From Candidatus Bathyarchaeota archaeon (lineage in GTDB: Archaea; Thermoproteota; Bathyarchaeia; Bathyarchaeales; SOJC01): a stretch of DNA of 58,659 nt. The stretch covers positions 1-58,659 of the forward strand of contig JAOZHR010000007.1 in assembly GCA_026014805.1 (NCBI GenBank). The letters run 5' to 3'. This document shows, piece after piece, positions 51,045 to 58,659 of this stretch. The position numbers and the translations under genes are program-made. The notes under the pieces were generated by a model. The model saw nothing but the letters and a program-made list of their open reading frames with translations. It was not told the origin of the DNA and did not search any database. Numbering within the stretch: position 1 is the stretch's first letter; every line of letters begins with the position of its first letter.

Positions 51045-51746
51045 TTGTCTCAGAAAAAGCAAACCATAAAGAAACTATTGTCACTGTTTCCCAGAACTTT
51101 TTCTGAAGAGTTGGGCATAGATTTAGCTTCGTGCCGCGAAAAGGAGATTTTCAAATGGTTTCTAGCATCGCTTCTTTTTGGAGCACGAATATCCTTTAAA
51201 ATAGCGAGAAAAACCTACAGACAATTTGAGACTCGAGGGCTCGTCACACCTAAGGCTATTCAGAAAGCTGATTGGAACAAGCTTGTTGAAGTTTTAGACG
51301 AAGGAGGCTACGCACGATATGACTACAAAACCGCCGACATGCTCCTGGACATAACCAAACAACTACAAGACCAATATGACGGAGAAATTCTTAACCTTAT
51401 CGAAAAAGCAGCCAACTACAAAGAACTGGAAAAAAGGCTGGAAGAATTCAAAGGCGTAGGCCCAGTAACAGTTAACATTTTTCTCCGTGAACTCAGAGAT
51501 ATTTGGCCTAAAGCCGATCCACCGCTTCAAAAATCCGTGATTCGGGCAACACGGCATCTGAAACTCATCAAACCAGACGACTCCAGAAAGGCCCTTGAAC
51601 AACTCAAGGAGGTTTGGAAAGAGAACAAAGTAAAAAGGAAATCTTTTGCTCACCTAGAAAGCGCGCTGCTCAGATTTGGAAAAGATTATTGCACAGAAAG
51701 CAAATGTGATCTCAGAGACTTAGAAAAGTCTGCGTCTAACTCTTGA
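51045..51746 (+). CDS. Endonuclease III-like DNA glycosylase
   Basis: A 233-residue HhH-GPD protein. The helix-hairpin-helix FKGVGPVTVNIFLREL near 145 is followed by the catalytic-region stretch IWPKADPPL. The C-terminus has CTESKCDLRDLE, with too few cysteines for the usual four-Cys Fe-S loop. The Lys of bifunctional EndoIII is not clear, so base specificity is unknown. It follows the kinase after 22 bases. Confidence 0.75.
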   Translation: MSQKKQTIKKLLSLFPRTFSEELGIDLASCREKEIFKWFLASLLFGARISFKIARKTYRQFETRGLVTPKAIQKADWNKLVEVLDEGGYARYDYKTADMLLDITKQLQDQYDGEILNLIEKAANYKELEKRLEEFKGVGPVTVNIFLRELRDIWPKADPPLQKSVIRATRHLKLIKPDDSRKALEQLKEVWKENKVKRKSFAHLESALLRFGKDYCTESKCDLRDLEKSASNS

Positions 51747-51775
51747 CTAGTTTTGAACCTACATATCTAAAAAGG

Positions 51776-51850
51776 TGGACCGGGCGGGATTTGAACCCAC
51801 GGCCTCCTGAGTGCAAGTCAGGCATTCATTCCAGGCTGAACTACCGGCCC
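51776..51850 (-). tRNA. tRNA-Ala(TGC)
   Basis: Acceptor GGGCCGG/CCGGTCC, D stem GTTC/GAAT, anticodon stem CCTGA/TCAGG with loop CTTGCAC giving anticodon TGC, T arm GTGGG-TTCAAAT-CCCGC. CCA is not encoded (ACCT follows), unlike the other three tRNAs here. Confidence 0.94.
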
Positions 51851-51902
51851 ACTGACACGCGAATTTCTTGACACGTAGTCTACTATTAAAGGTTTTTAGT
51901 TT

Positions 51903-51992
51903 CTATTTGCCTTTCCTTCTCTTGTGTCTCTTCAAAAACCGCTTATTCGGCAGTTTTGGTTTTTTAGCATGTTCCGCATCAGCAACAGCCAC
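51903..51992 (-). CDS. Possible 29-residue basic peptide
   Basis: From a GTG at 51992 the frame reads MAVADAEHAKKPKLPNKRF... and ends in RHKRRKGK. It is very basic and coding-like in its residue choice, but lacks a clear ribosome site and a known family. A longer frame (starting ...CLIRGIIV) extends upstream without a good start. It may be a small nucleic-acid-binding peptide or chance. Confidence 0.3.
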   Translation of the reverse strand: MAVADAEHAKKPKLPNKRFLKRHKRRKGK

Positions 51993-52131
51993 AATAATTC
52001 CCCGAATAAGACACTTAACGTCTTACAACTGTCTTATAGTAATCTAAAATACTTCTAGAAGAAACTTCTATAAAAAAACAGTTACTACGCTTTTATGCTA
52101 CCACACAAAAGAACATGATGAGGATATAAAT

Positions 52132-53175
52132 TTGCGAAAAATCGTAATCACAAAAAGTTTTGCGATTATTGCACTAATGCTAATCTTGCTATCTGTATCC
52201 GTTTCAACGGTGGTTGGATTTGAAACAGAGGTCAAATCGACTGTTTCAAGGACATCTATTGCTAAGGCTGGAATGGCAGAAACGGATGAAGAACCAACCT
52301 TGCAAGAATGGTTCGACGCAAATGGATATGCCATCAACGTGATTGAGGACAAATTGAGAAATGAAACATTTGACGCGGGATATTATCAAATCGCGATTTT
52401 AGCAGAGATTGCTGGATATGCATCTTCAAACAATTTAAGCTGGTATCCAACTTCATCAGGTGAGCTGCATCAAATTTTTGATGGAGCCAACAGCACTGGA
52501 GACATAGGGATCTTCGAGGCGACAGAAACCTTCGGATTGTGTTTAGGTTCTCCTGACGGCTTATTCTACACTGAAACGCACCGTAACCCAGATGGGTTTA
52601 ACCATACGCTGATCTTTGCCAATCCTAACCCACTTGGCGGATATATTGTCGTCTGGGAAGATCTGTGGGAAGGCGGTGATGAAGACTTTCAAGATATGAT
52701 TCTAGCAGTATTGATTCCTGTTACAGAAGCAAAAGTTTACATTTTCCCGCACACATTGAACATGAAAAGTAGAGGAAAATGGATAACATGCTTCATTAGA
52801 TTGCCTCAAGATTACAATGTGGAAGATATTGATGTTTCAACGATAATGCTAAATGGTACGATTCCCGCTGAACCAAAACCTGTGGCGATTTTCGACCTCG
52901 ACAACGTTGGCGTTAAATTACTTATGGTGAAATTCAGCAGAACCGCCATCATAGAATTCATCAAAAACGCAATCGTAATAAATGGAAACACTTCGAAATA
53001 TGTCAAAATCACGTTGGTAGTCTCTGGAAATCTCTTCAGCGGTCAAGCCTTCGAAGGAAGCACTGAAATTCGAATAATCCACTTTTCGAAATATACTAGA
53101 AACAAAGCTAGCGTTCCACTAACCAAAACTCGCCGTGGCAAGCATTTCTTTTGTGCAAAACCTTACATAAGGTAG
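52132..53175 (+). CDS. Secreted protein with DUF4114-like domain
   Basis: TTG start with GAGG about 9 bases upstream. A signal peptide occupies residues ~1-28 (VITKSFAIIALMLILLSVSVSTVVG). The central part fits DUF4114: FGLCLGSPDGLFYTE, then NPDGFNHTLIFANP, then GGYIVVWEDLWEGGDEDFQDMI, an acidic, probably calcium-binding end. The last ~140 residues are another strand-rich domain (VYIFPHTLNMKSRGKWITCFIRLP). Role unknown, likely a cell-surface or secreted protein. Confidence 0.82.
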   Translation: MRKIVITKSFAIIALMLILLSVSVSTVVGFETEVKSTVSRTSIAKAGMAETDEEPTLQEWFDANGYAINVIEDKLRNETFDAGYYQIAILAEIAGYASSNNLSWYPTSSGELHQIFDGANSTGDIGIFEATETFGLCLGSPDGLFYTETHRNPDGFNHTLIFANPNPLGGYIVVWEDLWEGGDEDFQDMILAVLIPVTEAKVYIFPHTLNMKSRGKWITCFIRLPQDYNVEDIDVSTIMLNGTIPAEPKPVAIFDLDNVGVKLLMVKFSRTAIIEFIKNAIVINGNTSKYVKITLVVSGNLFSGQAFEGSTEIRIIHFSKYTRNKASVPLTKTRRGKHFFCAKPYIR

Positions 53176-53228
53176 TCTTTAGCGATTTATGAATTAGAAC
53201 TTTCCTTTATAGCCCGCAGCTTGTCATT

Positions 53229-53483
53229 TTATGACGTACGCTTTATGCCACGCTTCTCGTATACAAGCCTTTTCTTAACTAGATCCTCAACTTCCATGAG
53301 GAAATCTTTGTCCGTCTCCAAGCTAAGGAATTGGACGCGCGAATCTTCAAAGCCTTTAGGAATCTCGATTCTTATGTTGATGAATGGTCTTCCTATCGCC
53401 ATTTCAAATTCTCGTTTAGCTTCTTCGTATTCGGATTCGGGCTTTTTTGTTCTTGTTTCAATCCATTTTTTGACTTTAGCCAT
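53229..53483 (-). CDS. Small charged hypothetical protein
   Basis: An 84-residue soluble protein, rich in Lys and Glu (WIETRTKKPESEYEEAKREFEMAIGRPFINIRIEIPKGF...). Its start lies 3 bases after the stop of the transporter gene on the same strand, so it is probably the last gene of that operon. No family is recognised. Confidence 0.65.
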   Translation of the reverse strand: MAKVKKWIETRTKKPESEYEEAKREFEMAIGRPFINIRIEIPKGFEDSRVQFLSLETDKDFLMEVEDLVKKRLVYEKRGIKRTS

Positions 53484-53486
53484 TTA

Positions 53487-54770
53487 TTACACTCCTAATC
53501 CAAATCTCCAAATGAGATAAAGGCTGGAGAAACCTAATTGAAGTAGCGATGTTATGACACCTATCTTGGTAAATTCGCTGAAGCTCATTGAGATTCCTTC
53601 ACGTTTTAAAGCGCCTACGGCCATCATGCAGACAGAACCACTTAGCGGCGTCGTGGCGCCTCCAAGATTTGTTCCCAGAACAAGTGCTGATGAAACAGGT
53701 GGGCGAAGATTTGGATTCAAAGAAGAAAATTTGGCGACTATTGGTATAAATGTTAAGGCAATAGCGGCATTGCTTACTACGGCGCTTGCAAGTCCACTGA
53801 ACCACAAGGTTGAAAGAGTTGTGTTTAATGGGTTGCCGCCAACCAAAACGAAAAGTTGTTCTGATACAACGCTGAGAATCTCAGTTTTTTGTATGCCTCC
53901 CACTATGAACATGAAGCCAGCGATGAAAAATACAGTTTCCCAGTCGAGTCCTTTGAAGATTTCTGCTGGATCCGAGTTGCTGAGAACTAATGCTATGATA
54001 GCGCAGCCCAGAGCAACTGCTTCAGGACCGACCCCTAAGTTTTCCAATGTTAGGAAGAGGAATACTAAAAGAACAAGGATGAAGATAGATTGGTAGAAAA
54101 GTTTCTTATTTTCTATGCTCTGCCAAGGAGTATATTCTGGAAGAGCCTTTTTTTTCCCCAATCTTTTTTTGAAAAAGATGTAGAGAGCAAAAATTGTTAG
54201 TGCCCACAGAGCAACTTCGCATAGTAACAGATAGCTGACGAAGTCTGTAAAGGTCAGACCTGAGGCAACGCCGATGATCATGTTGCTCGTTGAGCCGATT
54301 AACGTACTTGTGCCACCGAGATTTATCATAATAGTTGCAGAAAGAAAATATGGTATCGGGTCATAATTAAGAAGTTTACTTACTGTCACCGTAGCCGCAG
54401 CCATGAGCAACATCGCTGTTGTATCACTGAGAAACATGGAAGCAACAGCAGACATTATACAGATAGATACGAAGAGTCTGCCAGGGTTTCCTTCCGATAA
54501 CTTGACAGCGTACAATGCTCCGAAACGGAATAGCCCACTTTTTTTGGCAACTTCCACTACGACCATTGTGCCAATTATTAGGCCAAGGATTTTTACATCT
54601 ATGAAATCTAAGGCTTCTGAGTATGTGAACACTCCATATTGCAGCCCAAACCATGCAGTAAGCAATGCTCCACTTAATGCCGCGATAGACATGGGAACGG
54701 CTTTAGTAGCTGAAAGAAGAACCGTCAACAAATAGATGAGTACGAAAATTATGACTATTGTTGGCTCCAT
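53487..54770 (-). CDS. ArsB/NhaD/DASS-type ion transporter
   Basis: A 427-residue protein with about 11 hydrophobic helices. Motifs GGTSTLIGSTSNMIIG near 150 and GTNLGGATTPLSGSVCMMA near 363 are the paired helix-breaking signatures of the ArsB/NhaD/citrate superfamily. Arsenite, sodium/proton or dicarboxylate transport are all possible. The ATG at 54770 follows the upstream stop (54772) directly; an ATG at 54779 would overlap it. Confidence 0.85.
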   Translation of the reverse strand: MEPTIVIIFVLIYLLTVLLSATKAVPMSIAALSGALLTAWFGLQYGVFTYSEALDFIDVKILGLIIGTMVVVEVAKKSGLFRFGALYAVKLSEGNPGRLFVSICIMSAVASMFLSDTTAMLLMAAATVTVSKLLNYDPIPYFLSATIMINLGGTSTLIGSTSNMIIGVASGLTFTDFVSYLLLCEVALWALTIFALYIFFKKRLGKKKALPEYTPWQSIENKKLFYQSIFILVLLVFLFLTLENLGVGPEAVALGCAIIALVLSNSDPAEIFKGLDWETVFFIAGFMFIVGGIQKTEILSVVSEQLFVLVGGNPLNTTLSTLWFSGLASAVVSNAAIALTFIPIVAKFSSLNPNLRPPVSSALVLGTNLGGATTPLSGSVCMMAVGALKREGISMSFSEFTKIGVITSLLQLGFSSLYLIWRFGLGV

Positions 54771-54771
54771 G

Positions 54772-55308
54772 CTATTCATCTGTTTTTTCTTGTTCAGCCA
54801 TCTTGGAAAGACGATCAGCAAACGATTCGGCTTTTTGCTCAACGACTCTGTAAAGGATTCGTCCAATATCATAAATTAGTATAAGGATTATTCCGAGAGC
54901 GCCATACATGATGAACGTGGATAACCAATAACGAATGTCCCCTTCTAACACACTCAGAACAGGCAGAACAGCAGTTGCTATTAGAATGATAACTATGATG
55001 TATATGAAATCTCTACCTGCTCTTTTTGGAGACCTTTCCTCCTTTATCCCCATTCGTCTGATAATAATGTCGGTTACGATGTCGCCTAGCACCAAAGCAT
55101 CGGACAACGCCCGTATTAGAAAAATCGCTGTGATGACTATTGTTATAGTCCGTGCTAGTAAACTAGCGTCCATGTCGAGGCCTGGAATTAGGATGCCTTT
55201 GACCGTCTCCGGAACTACCAAAAAAATTGCCAAGAAGATAATAGTCATAACCAAGCTCATTAAAAGCCGTGGAACTCTGCGACGTATCTCTTCCTTTATC
55301 TTACTCAT
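54772..55308 (-). CDS. Membrane protein, first gene of transporter operon
   Basis: About 178 residues from the ATG at 55308, with GGAGAAGG about 9 bases upstream. Four hydrophobic helices (about 15-38, 52-66, 98-118 and 130-150) and a charged C-terminus (RVVEQKAESFADRLSKMAEQEKTDE). Its stop abuts the transporter start, so the two are coupled. No family is recognised. Confidence 0.7.
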   Translation of the reverse strand: MSKIKEEIRRRVPRLLMSLVMTIIFLAIFLVVPETVKGILIPGLDMDASLLARTITIVITAIFLIRALSDALVLGDIVTDIIIRRMGIKEERSPKRAGRDFIYIIVIILIATAVLPVLSVLEGDIRYWLSTFIMYGALGIILILIYDIGRILYRVVEQKAESFADRLSKMAEQEKTDE

Positions 55309-55424
55309 GTTCGCCAGCCTTCTCCATTTAAAGATATCACGTCTATATTCAAATAAACTATTAAGAATATACCTCTGATTGAGCTGGATGAAAATCAAGA
55401 AACTAGTGCGTGTATTAACACCGA

Positions 55425-56018
55425 TCAGGAATCATATTTTTCGAGCTCAGATTTCAAAACCTCAAAGTCCTCTTCCAGCAAGCCTTTATACTTTAGGTTA
55501 TAAAGCGCCGCCGCAGGATGAAACATGGGGATGGCGACAACTGGAACGCCAAATGAATCTATTTCATATACTTTACCGTGTATTCTTGTGATACTTCCCT
55601 CTTCAATTCCAGCTTTGGAAAGGACATACGCTGCTGAGTGCCTACCTAACATCACCAAAAGCTTTGGGTGAATAACTTGAACTTGACGATTCAAATATAA
55701 TCCGCTACAAGTAGTAATCTCTTCCGAGGTGGGGTCACGATTTTCAGGAGGTCTACATTTAAGAAGGTTCGTTATGTAGACTTTTTCTCGAGAAAGACCG
55801 ACTTTGTGCAGCAATTCGTCGAGGAGTTTTCCTGCAGCACCCACAAAAGGCAGTCCTCTCAAGTCTTCTTGTCTCCCAGGCGCTTCTCCGATAAACATTA
55901 TTTCTGCGTCCAAGGCTCCATCGCCAGGAACGACATATCTACGTTGCTTCCCTAGTTCACATTCAACGCAAGCCGCCACCTCTGCACTAATTTTCTTAAT
56001 AGTTTCTTCCTTAGACAT
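55425..56018 (-). CDS. Family 4 uracil-DNA glycosylase
   Basis: It removes uracil from DNA and carries an Fe-S cluster. A 197-residue product, with active-site motif FIGEAPGRQEDLRGLPFVGAAGKLLD near 43, NLLKCRPPENRDPT near 84, and FHPAAALYN near 165. The four Fe-S cysteines are in CVECELG, CRPP and CSGLYLN. It is full length for the type 4 (thermophile/archaeal) group. Its stop lies 116 bases upstream of the start of the transporter operon. Confidence 0.93.
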   Translation of the reverse strand: MSKEETIKKISAEVAACVECELGKQRRYVVPGDGALDAEIMFIGEAPGRQEDLRGLPFVGAAGKLLDELLHKVGLSREKVYITNLLKCRPPENRDPTSEEITTCSGLYLNRQVQVIHPKLLVMLGRHSAAYVLSKAGIEEGSITRIHGKVYEIDSFGVPVVAIPMFHPAAALYNLKYKGLLEEDFEVLKSELEKYDS

Positions 56019-56316
56019 TTGCTCACTAACGCCCTTTACTCAACAGACTAGCGGATATATTTTTGGCGGGTGGTTCAGGGATTCACTAAGCGCGCATTTT
56101 CTTTATATTTAGTCTGGGAATTTGCTAAACAAAATTAAATTCATCGAGAATGCTGAGGGTTTACATGTACGTCGCGGTTTAGATTTTGGCGTGTTTAGTA
56201 TTCAGTTCTTCACATGTGCCGTTTGTTTATTTTCAGAAAGTATTGCTCTTGCTTTCTTGAAAGTTTTCAAGAATGTCGGGTAACCAGACAATGTCAGGAT
56301 ATTCTTCCACCGCAAG
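56019..56316. other. Intergenic region upstream of the Fae-Hps operator
   Basis: No gene. TGTCGGG at 56274-56280 followed by CAGACA at 56285-56290 is a weaker copy of the operator half-sites found at 56317-56353. Confidence 0.5.
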
Positions 56317-56353
56317 TGTCGGAACATTATCCCATTTGGATGTTTATCCGACA
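56317..56353 (+). promoter_or_regulatory. Palindromic operator and promoter of HTH-Fae-Hps
   Basis: TGTCGGA (56317-56323) is matched inversely by TCCGACA (56347-56353), with an inner ACAT/ATGT pair. The TATA-like TTTTAAATAC follows directly at 56355-56364, and the GTG start lies about 35 bases beyond. A repressor bound here would cover the BRE. Another TGTCGGG/CAGACA pair lies about 40 bases upstream. Confidence 0.65.
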
Positions 56354-56398
56354 ATTTTAAATACTAGATGTCCTTAGGAATCTCTTGGGAGTGTCGTT

Positions 56399-57826
56399 GT
56401 GTCGGGAGCTAGTAAAAAGCCAGTCAGTAGAGAGGAGTTCATCCGACAAATAAGCGAAGCAATTGTTAGCCAAATTCAAACAAAGAGAGGAAAACCGACA
56501 ATCGCTGGCACCGCAAGACAGTTGAACATTCATAGAGACACTCTTTACGAATGGATGAAGGAGTTTAACGTAGGATTTAATCAAGTTTATGAAGAAACTG
56601 TGATGTCTATGAAAAGTGTAAGAGTTAAAAAACCTGTCTACCTTATCGGGGAAGCTCTGGTGGGCGAAGGAGATGAAGTTGCCCACATAGACTTGTTGAT
56701 CGGCGACAAATGTGGCCCAGTTGGAGAAGCGTTTGCTTCTGGAATGTCGAATTTATCTGCAGGACATACGCCTCTTCTTGCAGTGATACGGCCAAATCTC
56801 CCTCCAAAACCTCACACGCTTCTCATCCCGAAAGTAACAGTGAAAAATCTTGAACAGGTGGGTAAAATATTCGGCCCAGCGCAAGCTGCAGTAGCAAAGG
56901 CGGTGGCGGACTCTGTTGAGGATGGGGTAGTTCCAAAAGACAAAGTAGAAGACTGGGTAATCGTATGTAGTGTTTTCGTTCATCCTAACGCTAAGGATTA
57001 CAGAAAAATATATCACTATAATTATGGTGCTACCAAACTGGCTCTGAAAAGAGCGTTGACTAAATATCCGTCACTCGACAAAATCATGTATGACAAAGAC
57101 AGGGCGAAGCATCCTATAATGGGCTTTAAAGTGCCCCGGCTGTGGCGACCACCATACCTGCAAATCGCATTAGACATTCCAAGCCTTGGACGAGCAAAAA
57201 ACATAATACAGGAGCTTCCGGAAAGCGACAGATTAATCCTTGAAGTAGGCACACCTCTCTTGAAGAAATATGGGGTCAAGGCAATTCAGGACTTAAGAGA
57301 GGTTGCCAGAGACGTGTTCATCATCGCAGACTTGAAAACCCTGGATGTTGGCAAAGTAGAAGTGGACTTGGCGTTCGAGGAGACCGCTGACGCCGTTGTG
57401 GTAGCAGGAGTAGCGGCAAAGGAAACTTTAGACGGTTTTATTTACGAAGCGAAAAAACTGGGGATATATGCGGTGGTTGACATGATGAACATTGACGACC
57501 CTGTTAAGACACTTAAGACTTTGAAAGACATGCCTGATATAGTAATCTTACACCGCGGCATAGACATGGAAACAGGAAGAACTCTTGGATTAGAACGTAT
57601 CAAAGAGCTCAAACAAGCTTTTGCGGACAAAAAGTTTCTAGTGGCGGTTGCAGGTGGCATAATCCCAGAAACGGCAAAAGAAGCATTGGCAAAAGGCGCC
57701 GACATCTTGATCGTGGGAAGATACATAACTCAGTCTAAAGACGTGAAGCGCGCTGTAAGAGAGTTCTTAGAACTGACAAGAACAATGAGAGAAGACGTTG
57801 ACTTGTACAGAGTTCACGTGGAATAA
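56399..57826 (+). CDS. HTH-Fae-Hps fusion: formaldehyde-activating enzyme and 3-hexulose-6-phosphate synthase
   Basis: The 475-residue protein has three parts. Residues ~10-60 form a helix-turn-helix ([24 protein letters not shown]). Residues ~80-240 are formaldehyde-activating enzyme ([20 protein letters not shown] with catalytic His 96; [24 protein letters not shown]). Residues ~250-475 are hexulose-6-phosphate synthase ([34 protein letters not shown]). Fae condenses formaldehyde with a pterin carrier, and Hps makes or splits hexulose-6-phosphate, linking C1 flow and pentose supply. Fae-Hps fusions are known in archaea. The N-terminal HTH is unusual and may make the enzyme self-regulating through the operator upstream. 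GTG start, GGGAG 7 bases upstream. Confidence 0.92.
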   Translation: MSGASKKPVSREEFIRQISEAIVSQIQTKRGKPTIAGTARQLNIHRDTLYEWMKEFNVGFNQVYEETVMSMKSVRVKKPVYLIGEALVGEGDEVAHIDLLIGDKCGPVGEAFASGMSNLSAGHTPLLAVIRPNLPPKPHTLLIPKVTVKNLEQVGKIFGPAQAAVAKAVADSVEDGVVPKDKVEDWVIVCSVFVHPNAKDYRKIYHYNYGATKLALKRALTKYPSLDKIMYDKDRAKHPIMGFKVPRLWRPPYLQIALDIPSLGRAKNIIQELPESDRLILEVGTPLLKKYGVKAIQDLREVARDVFIIADLKTLDVGKVEVDLAFEETADAVVVAGVAAKETLDGFIYEAKKLGIYAVVDMMNIDDPVKTLKTLKDMPDIVILHRGIDMETGRTLGLERIKELKQAFADKKFLVAVAGGIIPETAKEALAKGADILIVGRYITQSKDVKRAVREFLELTRTMREDVDLYRVHVE

Positions 57827-57908
57827 CAAAGCGGGTATTTACGGCTAAATCGTTAAAAGTGATAATAGTATAGAATTTGCCACGTTGCAGTTTCGAATGT
57901 GAACAATT

Positions 57909-58659
57909 ATGGCGGATGCTATAGCGGTTTTTTTATTAGTAGGTGCTATAATTGCCATCGGTTTCTTAGCGAACTTGTTGTTTAAGAAAGTTGGGCTTCC
58001 AAGTAGTTTGTTCCTGATTTTGATAGGTATAGTTCTAGGTCCTGTCTTGGGAGTGTTTTCTCTGGCTGATGTTGATCCTATCACTCCTTTTTTGACCACT
58101 CTCACATTGATGATGATACTTTTGAAGGTGGGCTTAACATGGATATTTACAAGGTTATTTCGCAAAGCTTTAGAGCCGCCATCCTTGCGGTTTTGTATAT
58201 TGTATCTGCAGCCACGTTTGTCACGTTGTTCGCTCATTTCTTGTTAGGTTTCCAGTGGCTTGAGGCGTTGATGTTGGGTCCTATGACTGCTGGGACAAGT
58301 TCAGTGGTTATTATACCGCTGGTCTCGAAGTTAGACGTAAGCAAGGATGTGGAAGTTACTTTGTCGTTAGAATCAACCATAACTGACGTTCTGAACATTG
58401 TTTTGGTGTTAGCTATTCTGCAGACTTATGTAGGCGGACTCGTCGACATTCAGCAGACTCTGATTACAATTCTGGGAAAATTTGCGGTAGGTGCAGTTTT
58501 AGGTGCTGTTGTAGGTATCGTGTGGATTAGGGTACTCTATCTGATAAGGAAAGAGGAGTATACTTACATGCTCACCTTAGGCGTTCTTATTGGTTGCTAT
58601 GCCGCTTCTGAAACGTTTGGACGAAGTGGGCCTCTGGCTGCGCTTCTTTTTGGTCTCAT
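57909..58659 (+). pseudogene. Frameshifted Na+/H+ (CPA) antiporter, runs off the window
   Basis: The first frame (MADAIAVFLLVGAIIAIGFLANLLF...GLPSSLFLILIGIVLGPVLGVF) ends at 58247 after turning into non-hydrophobic sequence near TLMMILL. The next frame then carries the natural continuation (EGGL region, DIYKVISQSFRAAILAV, MTAGTSSVVIIPLV, SLESTITDVLNIVLVLA) to the end of the window. One extra base at the T run 58120-58123 would restore ILFEGGLNMDI, the family pattern. Either a pseudogene or a sequence error. The antiporter C-terminal fragment at 34632-34964 is a different copy. Confidence 0.78.

Overview
The window reads as a chromosome segment of an uncultured archaeon, most likely a TACK-type lineage such as Bathyarchaeia (inference). 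The evidence is a class I lysyl-tRNA synthetase, archease, HdrABC, a Fae-Hps fusion, family 4 uracil-DNA glycosylase, archaeal EtfBA, many TTG/GTG starts with GGAGG-type ribosome sites, and integrase relics that overlap tRNA genes. Base composition is moderately AT-rich. Genes lie on both strands in short operons. There are no rRNA genes and no CRISPR array. Four tRNAs are present: Arg(GCG), Pro(CGG), Ser(TGA) and Ala(TGC).

Layout. 0-5 kb: a frameshifted small ORF, tRNA-Arg with an old integration scar, lysK, an MFS transporter and two hypotheticals. 5-9.5 kb: an accessory stretch with a GNAT fragment joined to an integrase-like fragment, an inverted-repeat-rich non-coding block, a PD-(D/E)XK-HTH protein, membrane proteins and decayed zinc-ribbon repeats. 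9.6-12.2 kb: an HtpX-type protease with an EF-hand and a second MFS transporter. 12.6-20.4 kb: an energy module of etfBA facing an hdrA-hdrC-hdrB-acyl-CoA dehydrogenase operon. HdrA carries an inserted NfnB/GltD-like flavoprotein, which suggests that electrons from acyl-CoA oxidation pass through ETF to an Hdr-type electron-bifurcating or confurcating complex. 20.7-26.9 kb: DegT aminotransferase, GlpX-type FBPase, a secreted beta-propeller protein and a transglutaminase-like protein.

26.9-31.4 kb is a 4.4-kb integrated element in tRNA-Pro. It is bounded by a perfect 40-bp direct repeat of the tRNA 5' half. Its integrase gene was split by integration: a zinc-ribbon N-terminus lies at the right end and a SAM-like domain at the left, both open in the same frame through the att core. 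All six cargo genes on the minus strand (cupin, HExxH protein, MazG-like, small membrane protein, DUF3795, AlkD-like) carry a nearly identical ~30-bp element just upstream, probably a shared BRE/TATA promoter. A second integrase relic abuts the right att copy.

31.4-40 kb holds small zinc-ribbon and membrane proteins, a NucS-like protein with a damaged motif, a CorA-like protein lacking the pore signature, an HDAC-like hydrolase, an ECF S-component, an ATP-grasp ligase, archease and several gene remnants. 40-49 kb holds a glutaredoxin/NrdG-like pair, an unfamiliar operon of a coiled-coil protein plus an MCM-like AAA+ ATPase, a sugar nucleotidyltransferase, and S-adenosylhomocysteine recycling (AhcY plus SAH/MTA deaminase). 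49-58.7 kb holds two kinases, an EndoIII-like glycosylase, a DUF4114 secreted protein, an ArsB/NhaD-like transporter, UDG, an HTH-Fae-Hps triple fusion behind a palindromic operator, and a frameshifted Na+/H+ antiporter running off the end.

Several breaks (near 120, 31495, 32320 and 58120) are single-base frameshifts. They may be real decay or assembly errors and should be checked against reads.
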